NCBI GenBank assembly: GCA_949357655.1 | Contig: CASHTG010000015.1 | Location: 4,030,001-4,094,000 of the forward strand | From: Parascedosporium putredinis | Taxonomy: Eukaryota > Ascomycota > Sordariomycetes > Microascales > Microascaceae | Direction: 5' to 3' | DNA: 64,000 bases | Shown here: one piece after another, positions 10,958 to 21,600 of the stretch | How positions within the stretch are numbered: the first letter of the stretch is position 1 | How the letters are laid out: each line of letters starts with the position of its first letter | The notes under the pieces: generated by a model | Seen by the model: the letters and a program-made list of their open reading frames with translations, nothing else | Databases searched by the model: none | Told to the model about the DNA's origin: nothing | Made by a program: the position numbers and the translations under genes

Positions 10958-13107
10958 CTAGGCGCTTCCCCGATCGATCATGTCCTCACGGCCCGGGCCA
11001 GTTCCGATCCACCGAATTCGCACTCCAACAAACTTCTCGATGAAAGTGATATAATCTTGTGCTCCCTTGGGAAGGTAGCTGAACTTCTGTATCTTGGACG
11101 TGGACATCTTCCAGCCGGGCAGTTCTTCGTATACGACCTCAACCCGTCCGAGGAGGTCCATATCCGCGGGGAAGTTGGGAAGTTCGGCTCCGGTCTCCTT
11201 GTCCTTGTAGCCGACTGCAATCCTCCGTCAGCATGCTGGATGCAGTCTACGTAATGGGGTTCCCTAGTACTTACCAGCAACCTTGATCGTCTCCATATCG
11301 TCGAGCACGTCGAGCTTCGTGAGGTTCCTGTCGTTTCCTGTGTCAGTATGTGAGGTGGCTCTTTGGCGCGCCCATTCAGGCGAGCCGTGAGAAAGCAAAA
11401 GAAAGAGAGGGTGCATACAAGGAGGTGTAGTGGTTCAACATGTGCGAGTACTTGATCTGAACAAGGTCCAGCCAGCCGCATCGTCGGCGTCGGCCGGTAC
11501 TAACACCCCACTCACGGCCAACTTCTTGGAGATGGTTGCCGGCGGGGCCAAGGTCCTCTGTCGCGAAGGGACCAGAGCCCACTCGCGTTGTGTACGCCTT
11601 TACTGTGCCAATAACCTCACCAAGCTTTCGGGGTTAAGCCCAAGGCCAACAATAACGCCACCCAGACCTACATAAGGAGTCAGTCCTTGGTCGGCTCTTG
11701 TTCGATACCAACCGAGCTGTGGTTGGGGATTATCGAAGGCGGGGGCATGATGCTAACTCACCAGTGTTCGAGGAAGTGACATAAGGATCTGGAAGAAGCG
11801 AGTGATTAGCGGACTTCATGACATAGACATAGCGAAGTACCAGGGTTCCCAGCAGCGCACGTACAGGTGCCATAGTTCACGTCAAGCATGAGAGCCTGCG
11901 AGCCCTCGATGAGGATGCGAGCATCGCGTTGCTGAGCATCGTTTATGAAAGTCACGGCATCAACAACATAGTTAGCCAGCTTCTCTCGGTAGCCCTTGAA
12001 CCGCTCAATCTCGTCCTCGACGTCGTAGACAAGCTTGTCTCCGAAGCGCTTCTTGTATCCATCGGCGAGTTTTCGCAGGCGGCTCTCGAAGACGTCGGGG
12101 CGAAACATCTCGCTCATGGTAACACCATTTCGAGTGGCCATGGAAGCGTAGCACGGGCCGATTCCTCGTTTCGTCGTTCCAATCGAGTTGGAGCCAAGCT
12201 CGAGCTCCTCGGCCTGGTCGACGGCGCAGTGAAGATCGAAGTCGATGTGGCAGCGGTCCGAGATGAAGATGCGCTGGTGGACGTTCTGGAGGCCCTTCTT
12301 CTCGACGGTGTCAAGCTCGGAGAAGAAGGTGGGAACGTGCACGACAACACCGGACCCGAGGAGGTTAAGGCACTTGGGGTTCATCAGGCCGGAAGGCAAA
12401 AGGTGAAAGTCGTAGCTGATGCCATTGGCAACGATGGAGTGTCCGGCATTGTGACCGCCCTAAAGATACGCGCAACCCCCGAAAGGAAGCGCCAAGTCAG
12501 CGACCAGTTTCGATATAACACGTCACGATCCCAAAGCAGGGACAACAGGGCCTAGTGGAAGGCTTGGAGGGAAACGAGATTGATACCCCTCATAGCCTTC
12601 CAGGACAGCGGGTTTTATTTTTATTTTTCTTCTTTAAACCGGCCTCGAGGGCAGGTGTGTATGTGCATGTAAAGGTGGGTGTGGGTAGGCGGCTCTCGTA
12701 GGATACGCACTTGAGCTCGAGCGCAGATCTGCGCCTCACTAGACAAGATATCGACCAGCTTTCCCTTTCCTATGCGCCGGATGTTAGTACGCGGCAGCCC
12801 GCGCGAGACTTGGGAAAAGAGCCGAGTTTAGCATGTACGTGCCTTCATCACCTATATTCAGTCAAACATTTGTGTTAGTCCAATCGTAACTGCTTAACAG
12901 GAAGGTGCACCTCTCAGGCAATTATCAACGACCCCAGGCGCCAACTAGAGCTGGCGTGGGAGAGTGGGAGAGGTAGGGAGAGAGAGAGAGCGCGATAAGG
13001 GGCGGGCCGGGCAGGGTTTGTCGCGCGCGCAGTGGATGCTAGTTGTAAAAGAAGAGACAAGGAGACATACCCCACGCAGCACCTAATACAACATCAATTG
13101 AACCCAT
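10958..13107 (-). CDS. ADE12: Adenylosuccinate synthetase (eight exons, one frameshift)
   Basis: The enzyme condenses IMP and aspartate using GTP to make adenylosuccinate, the first committed step from IMP to AMP, in the cytosol. The likely exons, read on the minus strand, are 13107-13071, 12851-12843, 12769-12711, 12459-11865, 11788-11762, 11667-11419, 11327-11275 and 11214-10958; every junction phase fits. Family motifs are GDEGKGKLVDIL (GTP P-loop), GGHNAGHSIVANG (catalytic His), SIGTTKRGIGPCYAS, ILIEGSQALMLDVNYGTYPY, AYTTRVGSGPF and GTGPGREDMI near the end. Exon 2 is only 9 nt, and its downstream intron appears to use a GC donor. One base is missing in the AAA run at 11626-11628 (TTT on the plus strand), inside exon 6; adding it joins LGLNPE to GEVIGTVKAY. 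The protein end (DRGSA-stop) is intact. Identity is secure; the microexon is inferred. Confidence 0.95.
12770..12851 (-). other. 9-nt microexon and adjoining GC-AG intron in ADE12
   Basis: The P-loop codons of ADE12 are spread over three exons. Exon 1 ends after the Trp codon plus one G at 13071, followed by a GTATGT donor. After an ATAG acceptor, nine bases at 12851-12843 supply the Gly-Asp-Glu codons. The next bases are GCACGT, and exon 3 restarts after CATAG at 12769 with the Gly-Lys-Gly-Lys codons. Only a GC donor at 12842-12841 keeps the conserved GDEGKGK motif in frame. The 73-nt intron is a normal length. Confidence 0.7.
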
Positions 13108-15748
13108 CGTGACAGTCGAGAAAGGTAGATACGTAGAATCGGTGATTCGGCGCCCAGAGAACCGGGGATTTCAAAAACAGACAAAGAGCGGAAGTGCGTC
13201 CTTTAGTCGGATTTTTTCTGCACTTAGAAAAAAACTTACTAGAATGAGGGACGGGTCGGCTGAGGGGTTTGTTCCTCCCTTTTTCGCGGGGTTCGGCTAT
13301 GGTGTGCGAGTCGCTATGGTGGGGCAGGAGAGGAGCGGTTTGAGGAGTGGCCAACACCCAACAGACACGACATGCACGACTAAAATATAGATGATTGATA
13401 GCTTTTTTCTTCCCCTGTTTCACCTCTTACGCTTCCCTTTTCTATATTTCCAGCTTATGCGATCGGTCTACCCCAATAATGAAAGAAGACCGCGCATCGG
13501 GCCCGCTTGTGGCTCAATCAGCGTTTCTTGAATTCTAACCTTGCGCAAACCTATGTTGTCAAGCAGCCAAACGAGGGGCAACGGCGTCAAGCAATCCTCG
13601 TGAATGAAAAATTTTAGCAGTGATGAGTCCTACAAATCCTCACTCCTTGTAGTTCAAAGAGAGTATTGATACAGTTTCCACCCCAGGTGCTTTCTAGGCT
13701 AAAGAGGTAGAGATACCCAGGCGAGGTCGCTAGTCTACTTTTGTCATCTTCTTGACGCCATTGTTTTTTTACCTCCCTTTTCCCCGTTCCCTTTACTGAG
13801 GGTCTCTGGTGGATTACGGAGGACGGCGCCTCCCACCCGTCAATGGATGTATACTACGGGGTATCCAAGTGCGAGGTTTCGTAGTAAGCCCCGAATAGCA
13901 GGTAGAAAAGCCCTCAAAGTGACTCACTTAAGACTAACGTTATGCGTGGCAGGCTGCGGCTCAAGCTTCGGACCATGGACTTGTGAAGAGCCCTTTCGAT
14001 GATTAGTATCGTAAGGGGGGAACTGGACCCCGGAACTGAGATTCGAGATATCTCTCTATCGAAAAGTCCGTCTTTAGCTGCCTGCCACTGAAGAAGGGAT
14101 GTGCGACGTCGTTAGTGTCAAATTGACTCCCTCTTCGAGATTGCACCTTAGGATCGATCTCGTAACTGTGGAAGCAACTACCCCGCGGAGCTTCCTCGTC
14201 ACCAGGCTTATCGCGCATACGGAGAAAGCGAGTGGACAATATGCGCCCACCGAGGTTTAAAAAAGAAAAAGGAAAAAAAAAAAAAAAAGGGAAAAGAAAG
14301 AAGAAAAGTCGCATAAGGAAAGAGAAAAACCTGTGTTAGAACAATGTACTAGTACGTCGTAAGCCAAAGTTGGTGGTGCCTGTTCCACGGCTTCATTGTA
14401 GGCGGAACATCAGTCTCTAATTAAGAATTGTAACACGACACGAGCTCAAGCAAGGCGAATAACTTGCGGCCCATAAAGCTCAATGGAAGAGGGAGTACCA
14501 TCCCCCATCAGATTGATCACTGTGATCACTGCTGGCCTCTGACTCAAGATTTCGTCTGACTGGTTCTTTCAAGAGACTTGGGACTAGCCCTCACCCTGAT
14601 ATAATACGCGGCAAGATAAATGATTGTTTGCATCAACCGAGAACCACCTCAGCGCTAAGTTCGCCTTTTCTCTTCTGATTTTCCTTTTCTTCAGATGTCA
14701 CTCCACTTTGTTCACCTCGTCCTTTGATGTGCAATTTTTTTCGTTGAATATCTTTCAGACGTCTCGCCTGTTACCTAGATCGAGAGGCAGTCGATATCAC
14801 AAAGCGCAACTTTGATGGATCGAGTATCAATTGAGGTGGTGCGGGGGTGGTGTATGTTCCGAAGTAGGATGAGGTAGCGGAGGGATCCTTCCCTTGGCCG
14901 TTTGGTCCGTCACCGCTTTCGGCGTTTGGAGTTCCATTCGGTTCGTGGAGATTGGGACTTTGGCCCTGTGCCGTTGCTGAGCTCCTTCTTTAGGTTGTCG
15001 TTGGCGTGTGTCACCGCCAAGCCTAAGCGCTGGGAAGGAACGGGCGAGATGGTCGGTGTTCGTCTCTAAACCCAGATACGACATTGCAGATAATGCTAGT
15101 TAGGTTCATCCTCCTCTTCTTCCTAGGAATATTCGGAGATAGGTAAAGGATACCCATAAAATACATTTCTTTGCTGTGATCTCAACGGTCCCCGTCGAGG
15201 GGTCCAATCGGTGGCACTGGAGCGGAGCAAGTGGCAACGAAACCAATGGATCAATCAATCAAGGAGGCGGAGGAAAGGCAGGGAGCAGCTTACGCTTCGA
15301 GTTAGTGACCTTGGGGGCTCTACATCAATTGATGGATGGGTCCTATCATTTAGCCTCGGACCAGCCAATCGCAGAGACGGGGGCGTGCACCACGGAGTGT
15401 TCCACCTGACCTCGTCCAATCCCTGATGAGGAGGCAACCCCCAACTCAACCCCATGACGTGCTGCCTGTCCTTGCATCGCCTTGTCCAGCCATCTCGTCC
15501 ACTCTCGGTTCAATCCTCATCCCTCCTCAACCTCTCTCACCAAACACGATTCTGCCCCCAGAACGACAGAGCTTAGGCTTACCAAACAACAGAGCATTTC
15601 TTTTCTTTCCGAGAGCTCTACGATTGCGGCTATCTATCCGTCGTTTTTTTTTTATCCCTCGCCCAATCTTATCGGGTTTGTTTGGACTCGGTGTGCGTAC
15701 ACGAGTTTCCCTGCTTCGCCGACCGATCACCGGCCCCGACGATAGACA
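13108..15748. promoter_or_regulatory. Divergent intergenic region, ADE12 and NPC2-like gene
   Basis: This 2.6 kb segment separates two divergent starts and must contain both promoters. The 300 bases upstream of the NPC2-like start are CT-rich on the plus strand. An A-rich tract lies near 14262-14300. A near-perfect inverted repeat, TGATCAC-T-GTGATCA, sits at about 14514-14528. I could not define binding sites or any further gene. Confidence 0.5.
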
Positions 15749-16458
15749 ATGAGGTTTTCCGCCATCATCGCCATCCTATCGGCGAGCTTAGCTCCCGCCG
15801 CTGCCGTCTTCTCTTCGCCCATTTCCGCACGCGGCAGTGAAACCAAGGTGCCCGGAGACTCCCCTCTGGAATTCTGTGCGGCCCAGCATGACAACGATAT
15901 CCTCAAGATCCAGAGGGTCGACCTCTCTCCTAACCCTCCTTGCGTAAGTCTCGATAACCGAATCATACCCTTGACCTCCAAATTTTATCGTGGGATTTCT
16001 TTTTTGGAATGGGTTAAAGGCTAACGTTTTTCTTTCCCATGTAGTGGCGAAGACCTCGTCATCAAGGCTATCGGAGAAGCGACAAAGGACATTGAAGAGG
16101 GTGCCTACGTATCCCTCACCGTGAAATACGGTCTTATCAGGCTCATTAGCACGACTGCCGATCTCTGCGAGCATCTCAAGGACGTTGACCTGGAGTGCCC
16201 CATCAAGAAGGGCGACCTCTCTATCCTCAAAACCGTGGAACTCCCTGCTGAAATCCCCCGTAAGTTGGCCTTTGCTTTTCCCACGTCTCTACCCGCCCAG
16301 CGCATCTCCCAGCCCTGCACAGCACATTGGCTAATCCGTTTGTTTCACAGGGTCGATATACCGTTCTCGCCGACGTGTATACAAAGGACGACGAGCCCAT
16401 TACTTGCCTCCAAGCTAGCGTTGTTTTCTCCAGGGGTTTCTTCAACCTGGAGCTATAG
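15749..16458 (+). CDS. NPC2: ML-domain (NPC2-like) phosphatidylglycerol/phosphatidylinositol transfer protein
   Basis: Fungal NPC2 proteins are small secreted or vacuolar lipid and sterol carriers with a beta-sandwich ML fold. Exon 1 (15749-15943) encodes a clear signal peptide (start MRFSAIIAILSASLAPAAA), then VPGDSPLEFCAAQHDN and VDLSPNPP. Exon 2 (16045-16259) gives GEDLVIKAIGEATKDIEEGA, YVSLTVKYGLIRL and DLCEHLKDVDLECPIKKGD. Exon 3 (16351-16458) gives GRYTVLADVYTKDDEPITCL. The Cys residues fit the disulfide pattern of the family. Splice sites GTAAGT/GTAG and GTAAGT/ACAG are good. Both junctions, however, are out of phase with the conserved sequence; two missing bases, or one extra, at each would restore it, so the last bases of exons 1 and 2 (CCTTGC and CCCCC) are suspect. 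The healed length is about 170 residues. Identity is strong and exact splicing is uncertain. Confidence 0.87.
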
Positions 16459-17116
16459 TATTTCGGATCTAGTGTTTGCGGCATTTGCATCTGGTGTATA
16501 AACTTGGCTGTTTTCTTGTTCTTTCTCTCGAAGATCCTTGGGTGACTCAAAGATGACGTGGGGACAGACCAGCCTCGAACATGATGGGGGACTGCTCCAG
16601 CATCGAGCCCAGCTCCTTGGGCGCCTTTGCTTCTCCAGCCCTTGCCTTCCGCCGAAAGCTCTCGAAATATATGCATGTGATCTCTTTTGCTGTTGCTTTT
16701 ATGATTACCTAGCAGGTCAGATGGCACTGATCTATTTCTTGAGCGTTGGGCCGGATTTTCTGTTTGATGCCCTGGTTTTACTCCACCCTTTGTTTCTTCA
16801 TGGCTTCTCGCTCTTTTTTTTTTTTTCTCCATTAGTTTAGGATGTCATTTTGTCTGATTAAAGCATACGGAAACCCTCGCATTAACTCCAATATAAAGAT
16901 ATACATCTTCCACGTTGCTAGATCCAGATTACTCAAACCCGAGCTTGCCCAATCCCGACTGAACCCCAGTAAGAAGATGGCGCTTTTGAACGAAAACGTC
17001 CCATGAACGGCCTTAGATTATCCCCTGCAAAGAAGCAAAGCCGCGATGCGGTGCTCATTATAGATGAAGATACGATCCATGATAACCCCAAGAACATATG
17101 CCAAGTAATTCAGGTT
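16459..17116. other. Convergent 3' region, NPC2-like/VMA7
   Basis: About 660 bases lie between the two convergent stops. A T-rich run lies near 16815-16830. The stretch most likely contains both 3' untranslated regions. No gene is visible. Confidence 0.5.
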
Positions 17117-17869
17117 TTACTTCCTCTCCGCACCCATCAGGGACTGAACCCGCGTCATTAAACTGTCCTTGGCTGGGTCGTAAGGGTGGTCCTTGCTAGG
17201 GATCTCAATCACACTGGGGAACGCGGCCTTGTGGTTCTCGATAAGGTGCCGTATCCGGTTCGCAATCTAATGATACAATGTAAACGTTAGCCGCGATGAG
17301 CTCTTCCTTTTAGAATTGAGCGTTTTCTGGTCCATTAGGAAACGCAGGCAGCCCCCATCGAGAGCCAAGGGTTGGGGTATTTGAATTACATGTTGGTTGA
17401 TGAGAACGATGCCTATATCCTCCTGACCTTGGTGAAGTCCTCAAAGGCATCCTCGATCTTCTTTGTTTCCGTCTTGCCGTCAACGACGAGGAAGTTCCTC
17501 TTGGGAGTCGGACCAGCCGTGACGTGCTATTATTCTTTGTGATTAGCTACCAAGCCGCTGCGCTCCTATTTATACCGCAAGGAGATTACAAAAGGTTCAC
17601 TAAGGAAGGGAGGAATCTCGGAGGGTGATGTGGAGAGGAAGGACGTACGCCTATGCCTGCAAGGAGGAGCCCTGTCACAGAATCCTACAGATGATTAGCA
17701 CCATGCAAAGCCTAAGAAGAAGGGGGAGAAGAGGAGTGGTCATCTTCCGTCCTCTCTTTCTCTTTCGCTGGTGCCTGGCAACTGGCAGAAGGGCAGCTCG
17801 TTGACGTACCTCGTCCCCGATAACGGCGATAAATTGGCGATCCTTGAAGTCTACGAGAGAAGACGCCAT
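17117..17869 (-). CDS. VMA7: V-type proton ATPase subunit F (V1 sector)
   Basis: Subunit F is part of the central stalk of the V1 sector, coupling ATP hydrolysis to proton pumping into the vacuole and other acidic organelles. Four exons fit on the minus strand: 17869-17810 (MASSLVDFKDRQFIAVIGDE), 17684-17649 (DSVTGLLLAGIG), 17526-17390 (HVTAGPTPKRNFLVV and on through the KKIEDAFEDFTK region) and 17266-17117 (IANRIRHLIENHKAAFPSVI, ending in MGAERK). All introns are GT-AG and in phase. The GDEDSVTGLLLAGIG and FTK...DIGIVLINQHIANRIR motifs are diagnostic of the family. One base is missing near 17426 just after FTK, which otherwise creates a stop; restoring it leads straight into the conserved DIGIVLINQH. 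The healed protein has about 127 residues, typical for subunit F. It diverges from NUR1 over about 1 kb. Confidence 0.95.
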
Positions 17870-18845
17870 GATGAATGTGGACGGTGATTAATAGGGCTCG
17901 CTCCAAGTTGTCGAGAGGGTAGGGGGCAGTCGGGGCCTATATATTGGAGGGATAACGGCGAGGTTGAGGTGGATGTCGAAATAATACGGGAGCTTCCAAA
18001 ACCGGGTCTTTGAGAGAACCCCGCGATGAGCCGCCTGTGCTGGCAGATGACAAGCTTCGATGGCTGGCGTTGTTTGATTCTTTATTAGCTAATCAACGGG
18101 CGAGAGTTGAGTGAGGCCCGGCTGGCCTCAGTGCTCCAAAAATGATAGGCGCTCACTCAATCAATGGATTTTTGGGGCCGGCCAGCTGTGCCGACTCCCC
18201 TGCGCGCTGCACGCACCAGACCAGGCAGTAACGAAGCCGAGTCCCCACACGGCACCTCTCACTGGCCGAACCCAAGGCGGTCATGGATGGCGGTGGTCAT
18301 AGCTTCATCTCCATGCCACGGAATGTTTACTTGGCCCAAAGCAAACAATATTTCCCCCAAGGTTTTGCGCCGCCGTCCGTCACCGCTGAGGGAGAAATTT
18401 GTGTCCAGCGCCGAGAGTCGCCAGGAACGCACGTCGACATTCACGAGGCAAAGAGAAGCAGGTAGGAACGCGAAGGAGGGACGAAAAATTCCTGTCCTTT
18501 CGTGGCCAGAGATCAGTCTTTTCTTTGTGCTATCCAACCGCGCTATCCTCATTTCCGTCCCATCCTCGGAATTGACGGTTCTCCTCTAGCAGAGTTTGGA
18601 CGTCACGCATTCCTGACGCCGCTCACCTTGTGAACCCCTCTCGGACGCGTAACTTTTTTTCTCATAGCCCTTATTCCACTCGTCAGTGAGGGGACAAAGA
18701 AAAGAGAGGAGCACATAACCGACTTTCCCTCTTCGAATCTTTTGTTTTCTTCTCGTTCTTCTTACATTCCCCCACCAATCCATCTCCAACTCACCTTTCT
18801 CTCTCGAGCCCGCCCGATATCGAGCAGATTGACGATCGATCAACG
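17870..18845. promoter_or_regulatory. Shared divergent promoter region, VMA7/NUR1
   Basis: VMA7 and NUR1 start on opposite strands 976 bases apart, so their promoters share this interval. The 150 bases before the NUR1 start are CT-rich. Open frames in the interval overlap on both strands and lack protein character. No specific operator could be assigned. Confidence 0.5.
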
Positions 18846-20539
18846 ATGCCACCCACGCGAAGATTAGTACGGCGGCGGCCGTTGAAGGAGCGCATCATGG
18901 CGATGCTGAATCCCATGGACTTCTTGCTATGGGTATCGGAAGAGATTGAGACACGAGAATGGGACTCCAAGGGAACTGGCACACGCGTCGGTTTGTTCAT
19001 GAGCCTCGCCTTCCTCTTGGCTCGCGCAAACACTGGGGAGACGGTTCTGATGTGGATGACGTGTTTGGCGATGACTCTGCGACAGGTTGGGTCCCTTATA
19101 TCGTATGTATAATCATGGCTCCTCGGCCCTCGATCCCCACGCCTTTGCTCTGCTATATTCTTTTTTGCTGTTCCCTCAACCCTTGTTGTTTCTTTGCGGC
19201 CTCACGTACCACTCGGCTCGTATCAAGGTATATTCCATTGCTAACTCTGTTTGTGCTTTGAACCTAGGCCCACCCCACCGTTTGGATACTTGTGGTGGTT
19301 TCAGTAGTCAACGCCTTTTACACGATCACGAGGGTTCGCCATTATAGGTTGTTCGAGGCCAACATTGAGAATGCGCCGCAGACATCGTCCGCGAGGAGGG
19401 TCAAAGTGCAGTCTGAGCCGGTGTCATCCTCTCCACTTCGATTCCTCACAGGCATGGCGCCGAGCGAGACGGCGGAGTCGCGCGCGCACGTCGACAAGGC
19501 AAACGACGTATGGGAACTTGCCATCTGGGACCCTCTGGCAATCTGCCTTCAGGTGTTTTGCCTCTTTAGCCCGGGGCACGTGCTCGTATACCTCATGTTC
19601 CTTCCCATCACGCCTCTAGACCCGCGGCCTAGCGTGGCCGTGTTCAATTGCGTGCTCCTCCAGGTGATACTGTCGGGGCAGCTTCTCTTTATGCAGTCTC
19701 GCTTCAAGCAGCAGGCCAAGGACATGTCCATCATCCACCGCGAGGTGCTCAACGAGTACGACACCAAGTTTGTCCACCCTCGCCTCCACCCCGTAGTGCG
19801 CGATGTGGCCACCCAGGTCGATACGGAGACGGCACCTAGTGAGACGGATCCGGACCTGTTCAACCAAAGCGTCTCGCTTTATTCCGAGGTTGGCACACCA
19901 ACAACCCTGATCAAGAGGGGATTCCAGACGCACCCGAACCCAAACTACATGAAGCATATCAACCCCGACGGCCACGCTTACTCCAACGTCCTCAGCCCGC
20001 GCCTCTTCTCCCCCACGCCCACGCCCACGCCGGTCCCAAACAGGTCTGAGGCGTACAAGTCCGTCCAGCGCAACCTCCGATCCCCGCTCACAGGCAAAGC
20101 CTGCCCGCGAGCATGGCAACGCCGAGACTCGCGAGCCCCACGCCGGGGGCCATGGGGTCACCAGCCGTGGCGACGCCTGTGGGCACCCCTGCCGGACTAT
20201 CGATGGGCGTCTCGACGGGCACGTCGACGGGCACCAACTTTGGGGGCAGCTTGGGGTCTTTTCGCACTCGAGGTCGCCGTTGAAGAAAGCCATTAGTATG
20301 GGCGACATGAAGGCGTCCTCGCCGCGCAACTCGCGTGAGATGGCGGCGCTGGAGCAGGGAGGGTGGAACCGCGGATCCAGCCCGCTGCAAGAAGGAAGGA
20401 GGCAGACGACGTCGAACCTCGCGCCGTCGGGGAGCGGTCCTGGTGGGGCGGCTAGCGGGAACGCGGCGCGTAACTCACTCGCGAATGCGAGGTTCGGGAG
20501 GGCTTTGCCCAAGACAGATACCCATCCCGGTGGGCATGA
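18846..20539 (+). CDS. NUR1: Nuclear rim protein Nur1 family (DUF2418), frameshifted
   Basis: Nur1 is an inner nuclear membrane protein; in yeast it works with Heh1/Src1 and the CLIP/cohibin complex to tether rDNA and silent chromatin to the nuclear periphery. The N-terminus RRRPLKERIMAMLNPMDFLL followed by WVSEEIETREWDSKGTGT is characteristic. Exon 1 is 18846-19102 and exon 2 starts at 19268 (AHPTVWILVVVSVVNAFYTI, then TRVRHYRLFEANIENAP). Membrane segments lie around VGLFMSLAFLLARAN, VWILVVVSVVNAFYTI, LAICLQVFCLF and VFNCVLLQVILSGQLLFM, before a long Ser/Pro/Thr-rich tail. Single-base losses are inferred at the GGGG of 19035-19038, near 20093, near 20271, and in the AAGAC near 20515. With the last restored, the protein would end KDRYPSRWA at 20537-20539. 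If that lesion is not real, the frame runs on to 20822. Family assignment is strong and the C-terminal end moderately sure. Confidence 0.87.
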
Positions 20540-21397
20540 AGGACGCTCTACATGCGACGAAGTTTACGGACGAAACGTGGTTTTCCTCTTTTCCATCTTT
20601 CCTTCTCGTCGTCCTCACCTCCGCCCCCCTCACATCGCAGCCCTCTTTTTCACGTCTAGAATTCCAATCATATTGCATTGCATCTTGACCACCTTTTGCC
20701 CATTTATTGGACTATGCAATTTCCACCTCTTGTTCCCCCTCCCCCACCCCTTGGCTTCCTTTTTTTCTCGCACACACACCCTGGTCTCGGCCCCGGTCCC
20801 TTTTGTTCATCTGCTTGTTTAAAACGCCTGCATGGTGGACACATGGTTCTCGGTGTTTCTTTGAGGTCTAATAGGGCGAGGATTCAAGGCGAAGAGGGAG
20901 GGGGAGTGGGGATCTGGCGGGGAAGGAGATTGAGCCATAAGGGGCTTGGGCTGGTGTGAAGGATGGCGCAGCGAACTTGGTTCCTATCAGAATTTTTTTT
21001 TTTTTGTAAAGGGGAGGCGGCGGCGTTCGATCCGTTCCTCCCGAGCGACACTCCTTCTCGTTTCCGCCTTGCGCGCGCGCGCGCCTTTTCTCCTTTTTCG
21101 GGGTTCTTTTGATTCCATTTCTTTTCTCTTGCATTAGTCGGGCCCGGGAGTCGCATTCATTCTCGCCTATCGGTTTCTTTCTGCGAACAGGCACACAAAC
21201 ACACACGCATAAACCACAACTACAACTACGCCATGCATGCACACACATTTCCCTGTTACATATTACACCCACACGCATACGCACCTACGCACATACGCAC
21301 TCTCTTTATCTACTAATCCTTGGAAAGCGGGCGGTGTGGGGTTGGGGGCGTCGTCTCTTTCCACATCTCTCTCTTCCTATGTCTCTTTGTTTCTTTG

Positions 21398-21429
<32 letters not shown>

Positions 21430-21600
21430 TCTGTGTCTCTTTTGGGTTCCTTCTCACGTGTTGGCGTTCTTTGTTCTCAGACTTTGTGTAAACAGGGAGG
21501 GGTAAAGGTAGGAGTCGAGCGGGTAGCTAGCAGCGAAAGACTTAAAGTAGCTAAGCTAGTTGGCTTAAACAATTGATGTAACTTGAATACTGAGCCAAGA
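20540..21600. other. NUR1 3' region with simple repeats
   Basis: Beyond the likely NUR1 stop the sequence becomes low-complexity: CT-rich at 20560-20800, a T run near 20990-21005, a CA-rich stretch at 21190-21310 and a CT tract at 21356-21440. Long open frames here are products of simple repeats. The near part is probably NUR1 3' untranslated sequence. Confidence 0.5.
21356..21440. repeat. (CT)n microsatellite
   Basis: A nearly pure CT dinucleotide run lies at about 21398-21422 inside a longer CTTT/CTCT-rich stretch. It is noncoding and follows a CA-rich stretch, so the area is a cluster of simple repeats. Confidence 0.85.
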
